Virus record (IMG/VR): IMGVR_UViG_3300024350_000252
Coordinates: 124,001-188,000 of that record
Length of the DNA stretch: 64,000 bases
DNA from: a virus
Reading direction: 5' to 3' (one strand)
Positions 8,260-14,656 of the stretch are shown piece after piece (positions within the stretch are counted from its first letter, which is position 1; every line of letters begins with the position of its first letter). The translations under genes and the position numbers were made by a program. The notes beneath the pieces are model-generated. The model had not been told where the DNA came from. It did no database searches and saw only the letters and a program-made list of their open reading frames with translations.

Positions 8260-9273
8260 ATGGGATTATTCAACAAAGTCGCTTGTTTCACAGATATCCA
8301 TTTTGGCCTTAAATCAGGTAGCAGGATCCACAACATAGATTGTGAAGATTTTGTCATATGGTTCTGTGAAGAAGCTAAAAAAGCAGGAGCTGAAACTTGT
8401 ATCTTCTTAGGTGACTGGCATCATAACAGGTCAACTACTGATGTCAGCACCATGAACTATACAGTTAGCAACATCGAAAGACTGAATGCTAACTTTGAAA
8501 AAGTCTATTTCATTTTAGGCAATCACGATCTATTCTACAAAGACAAGCGAGAAATTAATTCTATTGAATTCATGCGCCTGTTTCCAAACGTTGTGCCTAT
8601 CAAGGATCCGCTAACATTAGACGGTGTGACTTTTTTACCATGGTTAGTAGGCGATGAATGGCGTACTGTGCCAGATATCAAAAGTCGTTACATTTTTGGA
8701 CACTTTGAATTGCCATTATTCTATATGAACGCTATGGTACAGATGCCTGATCACGGTCAATTACAAAGCAACCATTTCGTTAACCAAGAATATGTGTTTA
8801 GCGGACATTTTCACAAACGTCAAACACAAGGCAATATTACTTATATTGGTAATGCTTTTCCACACAACTACGCAGATGCCGGCGATGATGATCGAGGTAT
8901 GATGTTGTTAGAGTGGGGAGGTGCGCCGGAATATCGAACTTGGCAACAACAGCCTGTTTACAGACACTACAAACTCAGCCGCATCATAGATTCTCCAGAT
9001 ACACTGTTAAAGTCTAAGATGCACTGTCGTGTTACCATAGACGTTCCTATCACTTTCGAAGAAGCTAACTTTATCAAAGAAACTTTTATAAAGCAATATG
9101 ATCTTCGAGAGCTGATGTTGATACCGGAAAAAACAGAAATCGAATCTAGTAATGCTGTTCCTGTGGATCTACAGTTTGAAAGTGTAGACACTATCGTGAT
9201 GAATCAGATAACCAGTATAGATTCCGAAACATATGACAAGAAGCTGCTGTTGGAGATCTACAATAACCTATGA
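8260..9273 (+). CDS. gp47: Recombination endonuclease subunit gp47 (Mre11/SbcD-like)
   Basis: A 337-residue metallophosphoesterase with all the expected motifs: D12-x-H14 (FTDIHFG), GD52-W-H, GNH89D90, GHFE around residue 150 and S-GHFHKR around residue 187. T4 gp47 is 339 residues. With gp46 it forms the SbcCD/Mre11-Rad50-type nuclease that processes DNA ends for recombination-dependent replication and degrades host DNA. The start ATG at 8260 has TTAGGAG upstream, and the stop overlaps the gp46 start by 4 nt, so the two subunits are translationally coupled. Assignment is confident. Confidence 0.95.
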   Translation: MGLFNKVACFTDIHFGLKSGSRIHNIDCEDFVIWFCEEAKKAGAETCIFLGDWHHNRSTTDVSTMNYTVSNIERLNANFEKVYFILGNHDLFYKDKREINSIEFMRLFPNVVPIKDPLTLDGVTFLPWLVGDEWRTVPDIKSRYIFGHFELPLFYMNAMVQMPDHGQLQSNHFVNQEYVFSGHFHKRQTQGNITYIGNAFPHNYADAGDDDRGMMLLEWGGAPEYRTWQQQPVYRHYKLSRIIDSPDTLLKSKMHCRVTIDVPITFEEANFIKETFIKQYDLRELMLIPEKTEIESSNAVPVDLQFESVDTIVMNQITSIDSETYDKKLLLEIYNNL

Positions 9274-11048
9274 TAAAGATCAAGAATTTAACTGTTAAAA
9301 ACTTTATGAGTGTGGGTAATCAAACCCAAGCTGTGGATTTTGACAAGGGTCTGCTAACTTTGGTGCTAGGTGAAAATCTAGATCTCGGCGGCGATGATAT
9401 AGGAGCCCGCAACGGCACAGGTAAAACTACTATCATCAATGGTTTAAGTTATGCTATCTATGGACAAGCACTGACAAATATCAAACGTGATAATCTTATC
9501 AACAAGATCAATAGCAAAAACATGCTAGTTACTATCACGTTTGACAAGGATGGGCAAGAATATCATATTGAGCGCGGACGTAAACCCAATCTACTGAAGT
9601 TTAGCATTAACGGTCAAGAACAAAACCCAGACGATAAAGACGAAAGTCAAGGCGATTCTAGAGAAACACAGAAAGAAATCGAAAAAGTAATAGGTATGAG
9701 CCACGACATGTTCAAACACATCGTGGCTTTGAATACCTATACCGAGCCTTTCCTTAGCATGAAACCCAACGACCAACGTGCTATTATCGAACAGTTGTTA
9801 GGAATCACTATCTTGAGCGAAAAAGCCGAACTGTTAAAAGAAGGCATACGCATTTCTAAAGACATGATCGCTGCCGAAAATACCAAGATAGAAACTATCA
9901 AGGTATCTAATGAGCGCATACAGCAAAGTATCGAAGCATTAGAAAGAAAACTCAAACTATGGCAAACTAACAAAGATAATTCTATCAATGATCTAGAAAA
10001 AGCTATCAAGAAACTTGGTTTGATAGACATCGATCAAGAGATTGAAAATCAAAAAGCACTGGCAGAATGGAGCAAGAACAAAAAAGATCTAGACAGTCTC
10101 AATTCGCAGATGTCTAGACAGTCTGCGACCAAAGATAGAGAACAGAAAAATCTAGATAAACTAGAAAGCGAACTGCTGACTTTAGCTGAACACAAATGTC
10201 ATAGCTGTGGACAAGACATTCATGACGAGAAACACATGGTTATGGTCGAGAAAAAAGCACAGCAAGTAGAAGAAAGCCAAGCTGCCGTTGCTGAATCAGA
10301 AAAACAAATAGCAGAACTACTAGACGCTATCGCAGAAATAGGCGAGCTAGGAGCAGCACCTCTGGTTAATTACGACAATATCGACGATGCTTATAATCAC
10401 AAGACTACTCTTAGCGGTCTAGAAAAAGATCTAGCAGCCAAACAAGCTGAACAAGATCCGTATCAAGAACAAATCGATGAACTTAGAAACACAGCGGTAC
10501 AGGAAATAGACTGGAGCAAGGTCAATGATCTAACCAAAGTCAAAGATCATCAGGAGTTTTTGTACAAATTACTGACTAACAAAGATAGTTTTGTACGTAA
10601 AAAAATCATTGATCAGAATTTAAACTATCTAAACACACGTCTAACTTATTATCTGGATAAGATAGGATTGCCACATACTGTGGAATTCCAAAGCGATCTT
10701 ACTGTGCTTATCACACAACTAGGACAAGATCTAGATTTTGACAATCTAAGCCGAGGAGAACGCAATAGATTGATCTTGAGCTTGAGCTGGGCGTTCCGTG
10801 ATGTGTGGGAAAACCTATATCAAAGCATCAATTTACTGTTTATCGACGAAATGATCGATTCAGGCATGGATGCTAGTGGTGTAGAATCCAGCATAGCTAT
10901 CCTAAAGAAGATGACACGTGAACGCGAGAAGAATGTGTTTTTGATCAGCCATAGAGACGATCTAACCAGCAGGGTTAATCAGGTGCTCAAGGTCATCAAG
11001 GAAAACGGTTTCACTTCATATTCTAACGATGTAGAAATACTACAATGA
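9270..11048 (+). CDS. gp46: Recombination endonuclease subunit gp46 (Rad50/SbcC-like ATPase)
   Basis: A 592-residue SMC-like ATPase. Walker A is G-A-R-N-G-T-G-K-T at residues 45-53. Two coiled-coil arms flank a zinc-hook CHSCG with Cys310 and Cys313. The ABC signature LSRGER is near residue 492, and Walker B LLFIDEM is near 523, followed by an ISHRDD switch. T4 gp46 has 560 residues. It pairs with gp47 in DNA-end resection. It overlaps gp47 by 4 nt at its start and the next small gene by 4 nt at its stop. Assignment is confident. Confidence 0.95.
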   Translation: MIKIKNLTVKNFMSVGNQTQAVDFDKGLLTLVLGENLDLGGDDIGARNGTGKTTIINGLSYAIYGQALTNIKRDNLINKINSKNMLVTITFDKDGQEYHIERGRKPNLLKFSINGQEQNPDDKDESQGDSRETQKEIEKVIGMSHDMFKHIVALNTYTEPFLSMKPNDQRAIIEQLLGITILSEKAELLKEGIRISKDMIAAENTKIETIKVSNERIQQSIEALERKLKLWQTNKDNSINDLEKAIKKLGLIDIDQEIENQKALAEWSKNKKDLDSLNSQMSRQSATKDREQKNLDKLESELLTLAEHKCHSCGQDIHDEKHMVMVEKKAQQVEESQAAVAESEKQIAELLDAIAEIGELGAAPLVNYDNIDDAYNHKTTLSGLEKDLAAKQAEQDPYQEQIDELRNTAVQEIDWSKVNDLTKVKDHQEFLYKLLTNKDSFVRKKIIDQNLNYLNTRLTYYLDKIGLPHTVEFQSDLTVLITQLGQDLDFDNLSRGERNRLILSLSWAFRDVWENLYQSINLLFIDEMIDSGMDASGVESSIAILKKMTREREKNVFLISHRDDLTSRVNQVLKVIKENGFTSYSNDVEILQ

Positions 11049-11275
11049 GCACAGATACGCATGATCGCTTGATCAAAGCCTTCCAGGAATATTTTAAATG
11101 GCAGGACAAGTTTGAGTACGGCACAAGCGATGCTGCTGGTATAAAGGCACGATATTGGTTATCAGAAATACGCAATGAGGCAAGTGTAAGGCGAGTAGAA
11201 ATACAAAACAAAAGGCAAAACCGTAAGGAATCCAGAAAAGGCAAGCTAGGAAGGCCACCGAAAATAACTAAGTGA
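11045..11275 (+). CDS. Small basic conserved phage protein, function unknown
   Basis: A 76-residue, strongly basic protein whose ATG overlaps the gp46 stop (ATGA). The N-terminus looks helical (DRLIKAFQEYFKWQDKFEYG), followed by an R-Y-W-L-S-E-I-R motif and a Lys/Arg-rich tail ending GKLGRPPKITK. The GRPP-type tail resembles an AT-hook-like basic stretch and suggests nucleic-acid contact, but this is only composition. Similar short proteins occur beside gp46 or other replication genes in marine T4-like phages as far as I remember. Translational coupling with gp46 suggests a role in DNA metabolism; I cannot give a function. Confidence 0.7.
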   Translation: MSTDTHDRLIKAFQEYFKWQDKFEYGTSDAAGIKARYWLSEIRNEASVRRVEIQNKRQNRKESRKGKLGRPPKITK

Positions 11276-11710
11276 GTGCTTTGGACATATCAAAATCAAA
11301 TCGTAGAAGAAATACCCGAAGGCTATATTGGCTTTGTTTATCTCATCACGAATCTTACTACCGGCCAGAAGTACATAGGCAAGAAACTAGCACAATTTAA
11401 ACGTACTAAACCTCCTCTCAAAGGCAAAAAACTCAAGCGCAGAAGCACAGTAGAAAGCGATTGGCGCGATTACTGGGGTTCTAGCGACAGGTTAAACGCA
11501 GACGTCCAAGCATTAGGTCCGGAAAACTTCACCAGAGAAATACTTTATTACTGTAAAAGCAAGGCAGAAATGGGCTATTTAGAGGCAAGAGAGCAGTTTG
11601 AACGCCGAGTTTTAGAAACAGATGACTATTATAATGGCATTATAAACGTCAGAGTAGGCGGCTCAAACATACTTAGGCAGCGTCTTTTAGAGCACGAAAA
11701 GGCAAAATAA
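11276..11710 (+). CDS. SegE-like GIY-YIG endonuclease
   Basis: A 144-residue protein starting with GTG immediately after the preceding stop. Residues 17-36 read GYIGFVYLITNLTTGQKYIG, the GIY-YIG core in its SegE-type form (VYL and KYIGKK). A basic linker follows, then ESDWRDYWGSS with an acidic residue and N-A-D-V downstream. GIY-YIG nucleases cleave DNA, and Seg proteins of T4 are free-standing homing endonucleases. Here there is no adjacent DNA-binding domain and the gene sits in an operon, so it may be a domesticated nuclease that helps recombination. Family call is good; the role is inferred. Confidence 0.7.
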   Translation: MLWTYQNQIVEEIPEGYIGFVYLITNLTTGQKYIGKKLAQFKRTKPPLKGKKLKRRSTVESDWRDYWGSSDRLNADVQALGPENFTREILYYCKSKAEMGYLEAREQFERRVLETDDYYNGIINVRVGGSNILRQRLLEHEKAK

Positions 11711-12178
11711 TCGCCAAAAAAACCCGCACCGGTGACTGTTATGGTGCCCAAAATCCGCTCTGATGTGTGGCGGTAAGGAACTCTACCTTGGCGAAGAGGT
11801 ACTCAGCAACTATCCTTTACAGGACGTCGATCGCAAAAAAGCCTGCGGTTTTGCTGTTTGAACGGAGTCAATATAGGCTAAATGAGGGGAGAAAAACCCC
11901 ACGTATACGCTAGTGATAGCAGATTAGCGTATGCCGCCGTCATGATAAGACGGAGCTCGAGGTACCGGATGACCGCCTCTGTAATGCTCTACTGCTGTGT
12001 GACTGTGCTACTCAGATAATGCTCAGTTTTATTTTTAGCCCGGCGACGGGCTAAGTGTGACCATACTATCTAGATAATACTTAAATGCTTCGCATCTAAG
12101 ATTAAATACTATCAGAAGAAATAAAATGTGGCTGAGCGAAAGCGATAGACACAAGTGAGCGTAGCTCACTTCAAAAAG
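11711..12178 (+). other. Hairpin-rich non-coding region (possible structured RNA)
   Basis: No convincing gene in 468 nt between the GIY-YIG nuclease and the late promoter at 12179. At least ten perfect or near-perfect stems can be drawn: 11726-11730/11743-11747, 11784-11788/11797-11801, 11833-11838/11849-11854, 11886-11889/11897-11900, 11905-11912/11925-11932 (8 bp), 11937-11941/11949-11953, 11959-11962/11976-11979, 12035-12042/12047-12054 (8 bp closed by a GCGA tetraloop), 12081-12088/12092-12099 (one mismatch) and 12153-12160/12164-12171 (8 bp, GTA loop). GC is higher than in neighbouring gaps. None of these stems is followed by a T-run, so they are not simple terminators. It could be a structured RNA, a replication or packaging element, or a long leader. 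The strand is assumed from the flanking genes. Confidence 0.5.
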
Positions 12179-12186
12179 AATAAATA
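12179..12186 (+). promoter_or_regulatory. T4-type late promoter box
   Basis: AATAAATA, 27 nt before the ATG at 12214, at the right distance for a late transcript with a short leader carrying the Shine-Dalgarno AGGA. It isolates the next gene as its own late unit. Confidence 0.6.
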
Positions 12187-12213
12187 TAAAATAGAATTTA
12201 GGAAACGTTCACT

Positions 12214-13467
12214 ATGAGAATCAATGATATCTTAATCGAATCACAGGTCAAAGAAGCACCACAAGGCATGCTCAAACGAGCTGGACTTGGTATAATGAGT
12301 AAATTTGGCAGTGATAAAGCTGCTGGTAAACTAGATACTGGTGCTATCGCTAATGCTCTAATGAGAGATTTTAACAGATTCCTTGGTGCTACTAAGCTAG
12401 AACCTGATGCTGATGCTGTACTACGTTTCCTACAAAGCAAAGGTTATCCATCTGATGGCGCTAAGATGGTTTTAGACAAAGAAGCTAACTCTGCTACTGG
12501 TAACAGAGCTCCGAAAGGTCCTATGGGCGGTGGCATCATGGGCAAGATGAAAGGCGCTGCTGGCTCTTTAGGCAACAGGCTAAAAGCTAATCCTGAACAG
12601 CCACAAGACAGGATTGAGCCAACAGGAGACGACGATGCGACAGCTACAGCTCAACCTAGCGCATCACAAGCACAACCAACAGCACAACCAACAGCAACAG
12701 CACAACCAACAGCAGCAGCACAACCAACAACAAAACCTAGCGCATCACAAACACAAACGCCAGCGCAACAGAACACTAATAAAATTGATAAAAAAGCACG
12801 TAAAGCCGCAGGTAAAGCTGCTATGGCTACACAGCAGGCTGCAGCTGACGCTCAGAACAAACCTGGATGGGCACGGACCGCTGATGATAAGATAAGAATA
12901 CAGGCCGCAAAAGGTGTTAATGCTAATGCTGCCGGATCTTTTAAGTCAGGAGCAGCTAAAATCCGTTCTAAAGGTCTAAACATGAGCATGTACACTGAAG
13001 AAGCTCTTCCACAAGCTACACTAGACAAAGCATTCATGCAAGCTGCTCATGATGCTGCCAAGATGGGCTATGGACTAGATCCAAACACAGGTAATATCGT
13101 TGACCAAGGTGGTGCCGCACAAGGTCCTATGGGTGGAGGCAATCAAGGTGCTGCCCAGGGCGGTGGCAGTGCTTGGGACAGTTTTAAACAAGGTGTCGCT
13201 GGAGGTCTAACTGGACAGCAAGCAGGCGATGCTTCTGGTGGCGGACAAAGCGGTATACAAGGTTCGCTAAACGTCAATGCGTTAACACAGCTATTGCCTA
13301 ATGTCAATCCAGCTCAATTAAAAATGGCTGTGAGCACGGTCAAGAGCGGTGGACAGTTAAGTAGGACACATCAAGCAGTGCTAGCATCTGCTATGATCGA
13401 TCTGATGAAAGCTGATCCTGCTACTACACAAAAAGCATTCACGCTGTTAAAACGAATACAGGCTTAA
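12214..13467 (+). CDS. Unknown Ala/Gln/Gly-rich late protein with PT-rich linker
   Basis: A 417-residue protein I do not recognise. The N-terminus (MRINDILIES) is followed by a helical domain to about residue 90. Residues about 145-190 are a low-complexity linker made of AQPT-type repeats. A basic, alanine-rich helical stretch follows (about 190-260). Residues 300-350 are Gly/Gln/Ala-rich, and the last 60 residues form a compact helical domain (NPAQLKMAVSTVKSG and onward). No cysteine clusters, signal peptide or membrane segment are evident. It has its own late promoter and overlaps the convergent gp26 extension by 3 nt at its end. The architecture (small folded ends joined by disordered linkers) suits a virion-associated or scaffold-like protein. 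Function unknown. Confidence 0.75.
   Translation: MRINDILIESQVKEAPQGMLKRAGLGIMSKFGSDKAAGKLDTGAIANALMRDFNRFLGATKLEPDADAVLRFLQSKGYPSDGAKMVLDKEANSATGNRAPKGPMGGGIMGKMKGAAGSLGNRLKANPEQPQDRIEPTGDDDATATAQPSASQAQPTAQPTATAQPTAAAQPTTKPSASQTQTPAQQNTNKIDKKARKAAGKAAMATQQAAADAQNKPGWARTADDKIRIQAAKGVNANAAGSFKSGAAKIRSKGLNMSMYTEEALPQATLDKAFMQAAHDAAKMGYGLDPNTGNIVDQGGAAQGPMGGGNQGAAQGGGSAWDSFKQGVAGGLTGQQAGDASGGGQSGIQGSLNVNALTQLLPNVNPAQLKMAVSTVKSGGQLSRTHQAVLASAMIDLMKADPATTQKAFTLLKRIQA
12670..12729 (+). repeat. Coding tandem repeat of gcacaaccaaca units
   Basis: The 12-nt unit gcacaaccaaca occurs at 12670, 12682, 12700 and 12718, with short gcaaca/gcagca spacers. It encodes the AQPT linker. A flanking cctagcgcatcacaa also occurs twice (12655 and 12735). 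Such repeats expand and contract by slippage. Confidence 0.85.
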
Positions 13468-13694
13468 AAGAAAGGCAGTCCAGAAGTCTTAGCGATTTCT
13501 ATATTTTCTTTTACTAACTTCTGTATTATTTCTCTTTCCTCATAGCTGAGGTTCATGGCTTCGGTATAAGACATTCCTCCACGCAGGTACCATATACATC
13601 TAAAAGCTTCAAGTTTAACGTCTTTGGCCTGTTCGTCAAGGGCTTTCGTCTCAGCCAGGATTTCATCAATCGTTAACGACGAAAGCCTGAACCG
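13464..13694 (-). CDS. -1 frameshift extension of gp26 (putative)
   Basis: Read in the -1 frame from the slippery site, this adds 76 residues to gp26 and ends with TAA at 13466-13464, giving a fusion of about 371 residues. The stretch reads as real protein: SLTIDEILAETKALDEQAKD, then KLEAFRCIWYLRGGMSYTEA, then EEREIIQKLVKENIEIAKTS and LPFF. It has no ATG, GTG or TTG start before an internal methionine at 13574, and no spaced Shine-Dalgarno. In T4 the gene after 26 is 51, a non-virion factor for hub assembly, so this extension sits in the gene 51 position. An alternative is a separate short protein started at ATT or at 13574. See the signal at 13641-13700. Confidence 0.75.
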   Translation of the reverse strand, partial: RFRLSSLTIDEILAETKALDEQAKDVKLEAFRCIWYLRGGMSYTEAMNLSYEEREIIQKLVKENIEIAKTSGLPFF

Positions 13695-13700
13695 AAAAAA
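13641..13700 (-). promoter_or_regulatory. Programmed -1 ribosomal frameshift signal
   Basis: On the minus strand gp26 codons GAT TTT TTC (13702-13694) contain the heptamer T TTT TTC (13700-13694), a classical -1 slippery sequence. After a 6-nt spacer comes GGCTTTCGTC (13687-13678), which pairs perfectly with GACGAAAGCC (13650-13641), giving a 10-bp stem with a 27-nt loop. The zero-frame stop TAA (13675-13673) lies in the loop. Loop bases TTAACG could also pair with CGTTAA just downstream of the stem, making a pseudoknot. The -1 frame entered at 13694 is exactly the open frame running to 13464. Confidence 0.8.
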
Positions 13701-14578
13701 TCCGAGCTGTCCATGTTAAGATCTACGGACCATTCGTGCTCGCATTTGGAACATTTGGCTTTAAATGAGCTCATAGTTCCGCTTTCTTTGCTTTTGTTTA
13801 CAGCATCAGTGATAGATTGGAATATAGATTTATCAGCGTTGGTTAAAAATTCTCTGATAAACTCTGGATTATCTGTGCTACCTTCTGTACTTTCGATCTT
13901 ACTAATACAATTAACAGCAGAATCGATAGTCAAATCAGTGAGCTTGACAAAACTTTCTTGGAACATCCTAACTTTTTCCTGTTCCTCGATACGATCATCA
14001 TTGATGATAGAAAATATACGCTGGTGTTCAAATGCTTTTAAGCTGACTTTGGTCAATTGATTGTAGTCCATAGGACGTAGATGAACCAACATACTATCGC
14101 CTATCTCGACAGTTTTATTGAAATTTACTTTGTTAAGACTATCTAACACATTCCTTAGATCAACAGCTAGATCATTTACAGTTTCGCATTTAGGACAACC
14201 TGCGGTGACATCCATTTCTTCGCCGTAGGTAGCGATACGGATAGCTACTAAGATAGCATCAACATCTAAGCTAGGCACTGCCCAACCATCTTTGATGTTA
14301 GGTACACAGCTACGTATAACTTCTACAGTAGCAGCACCGTTCATCAGCGCATCTGGTGTTTTAAACAACAGTTCATCTCGAGCTGTCATAGCAAACACAG
14401 GATACTCGTTGTTGATAGTTTTTTCTAAAGCACCTTCTGGGTAAAACTCTCCTTTGCTAGGCAGCGAAATCCAAATTTTGGGCTGTCGAAAAAATGCTGC
14501 TAGAGGATTTTTATCTGTTTTCACAGCAGGTGCTGGCTGCGCAGATGTTGGGTTTAAGTTGTTGATAAATTCTGCCAT
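13673..14578 (-). CDS. gp26: gp26-like baseplate hub assembly protein
   Basis: A 301-residue protein of the T4 baseplate gp26 family. Recognisable blocks are IWISLPSKGEFYPEGALEKT (about 32-51), AMTARDELLFKTPDALMNGA (about 58-77), SCVPNIKDGW, and DVDAILVAIRIATYGEE followed by a C-x-x-C pair. A second C-x-x-C lies near the C-terminus (KCSKCEHEW), so it may bind zinc. In T4, gp26 is needed for hub assembly and is not clearly a virion part. It has its own TATAAATA promoter and lies apart from the baseplate operon, facing the tape-measure genes. Its 3' end contains the frameshift signal, so two products are expected: this short form and a -1 fusion. Confidence 0.85.
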   Translation of the reverse strand: MAEFINNLNPTSAQPAPAVKTDKNPLAAFFRQPKIWISLPSKGEFYPEGALEKTINNEYPVFAMTARDELLFKTPDALMNGAATVEVIRSCVPNIKDGWAVPSLDVDAILVAIRIATYGEEMDVTAGCPKCETVNDLAVDLRNVLDSLNKVNFNKTVEIGDSMLVHLRPMDYNQLTKVSLKAFEHQRIFSIINDDRIEEQEKVRMFQESFVKLTDLTIDSAVNCISKIESTEGSTDNPEFIREFLTNADKSIFQSITDAVNKSKESGTMSSFKAKCSKCEHEWSVDLNMDSSDFFGSGFRR

Positions 14579-14588
14579 TTTCTATACC

Positions 14589-14596
14589 TATAAATA
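14589..14596 (+). promoter_or_regulatory. T4 late promoter (perfect TATAAATA) for tail/head genes
   Basis: A perfect plus-strand TATAAATA, 60 nt before the first tape-measure-like gene. It lies only 14 nt from the opposite-strand box at 14611-14618 that serves gp26. Confidence 0.7.
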
Positions 14597-14610
14597 TAAT
14601 AGTGTTCAGA

Positions 14611-14618
14611 TATTTATA
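14611..14618 (-). promoter_or_regulatory. T4 late promoter (perfect TATAAATA) for gp26
   Basis: The minus strand reads TATAAATA, 32 nt before the gp26 ATG. It faces the plus-strand box at 14589-14596, so both predicted start sites fall at about 14602-14605. Confidence 0.7.
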
Positions 14619-14656
14619 TGCGTAGATTTCTGGCATTTTCATAATTGGTAGGAAAG

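Noticed and set aside
11763-11861. A 32-codon reading frame (MCGGKELYLGEE...) in the hairpin-rich gap
   Set aside because: It has no Shine-Dalgarno, and the codons overlap two of the stems. It looks somewhat protein-like, so it is noted, but support is too weak for a gene call.
11882-12018. A short frame (MRGEKPHVYASD...) in the same gap
   Set aside because: It runs through three strong hairpins, has no ribosome site and ends after about 45 codons. The RNA-structure reading explains the region better.
12035-12054. GCGA-loop hairpin considered as a terminator for the gp46 operon
   Set aside because: The T-rich tract lies before the stem, not after it, and the minus strand reads A-rich after the stem. 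Neither strand fits a rho-independent terminator.
11711-12178. Search for a tRNA or tmRNA in the structured gap
   Set aside because: I could not draw a cloverleaf with a TTCRA loop and a CCA-proximal acceptor stem, nor a tmRNA tag frame.
12614-12895. Alternative-frame His/Gln-rich open frame inside the 12214 gene
   Set aside because: It is a by-product of the gcacaaccaaca repeat read in another phase; it has no start signal, and the main frame is longer and protein-like on both sides.
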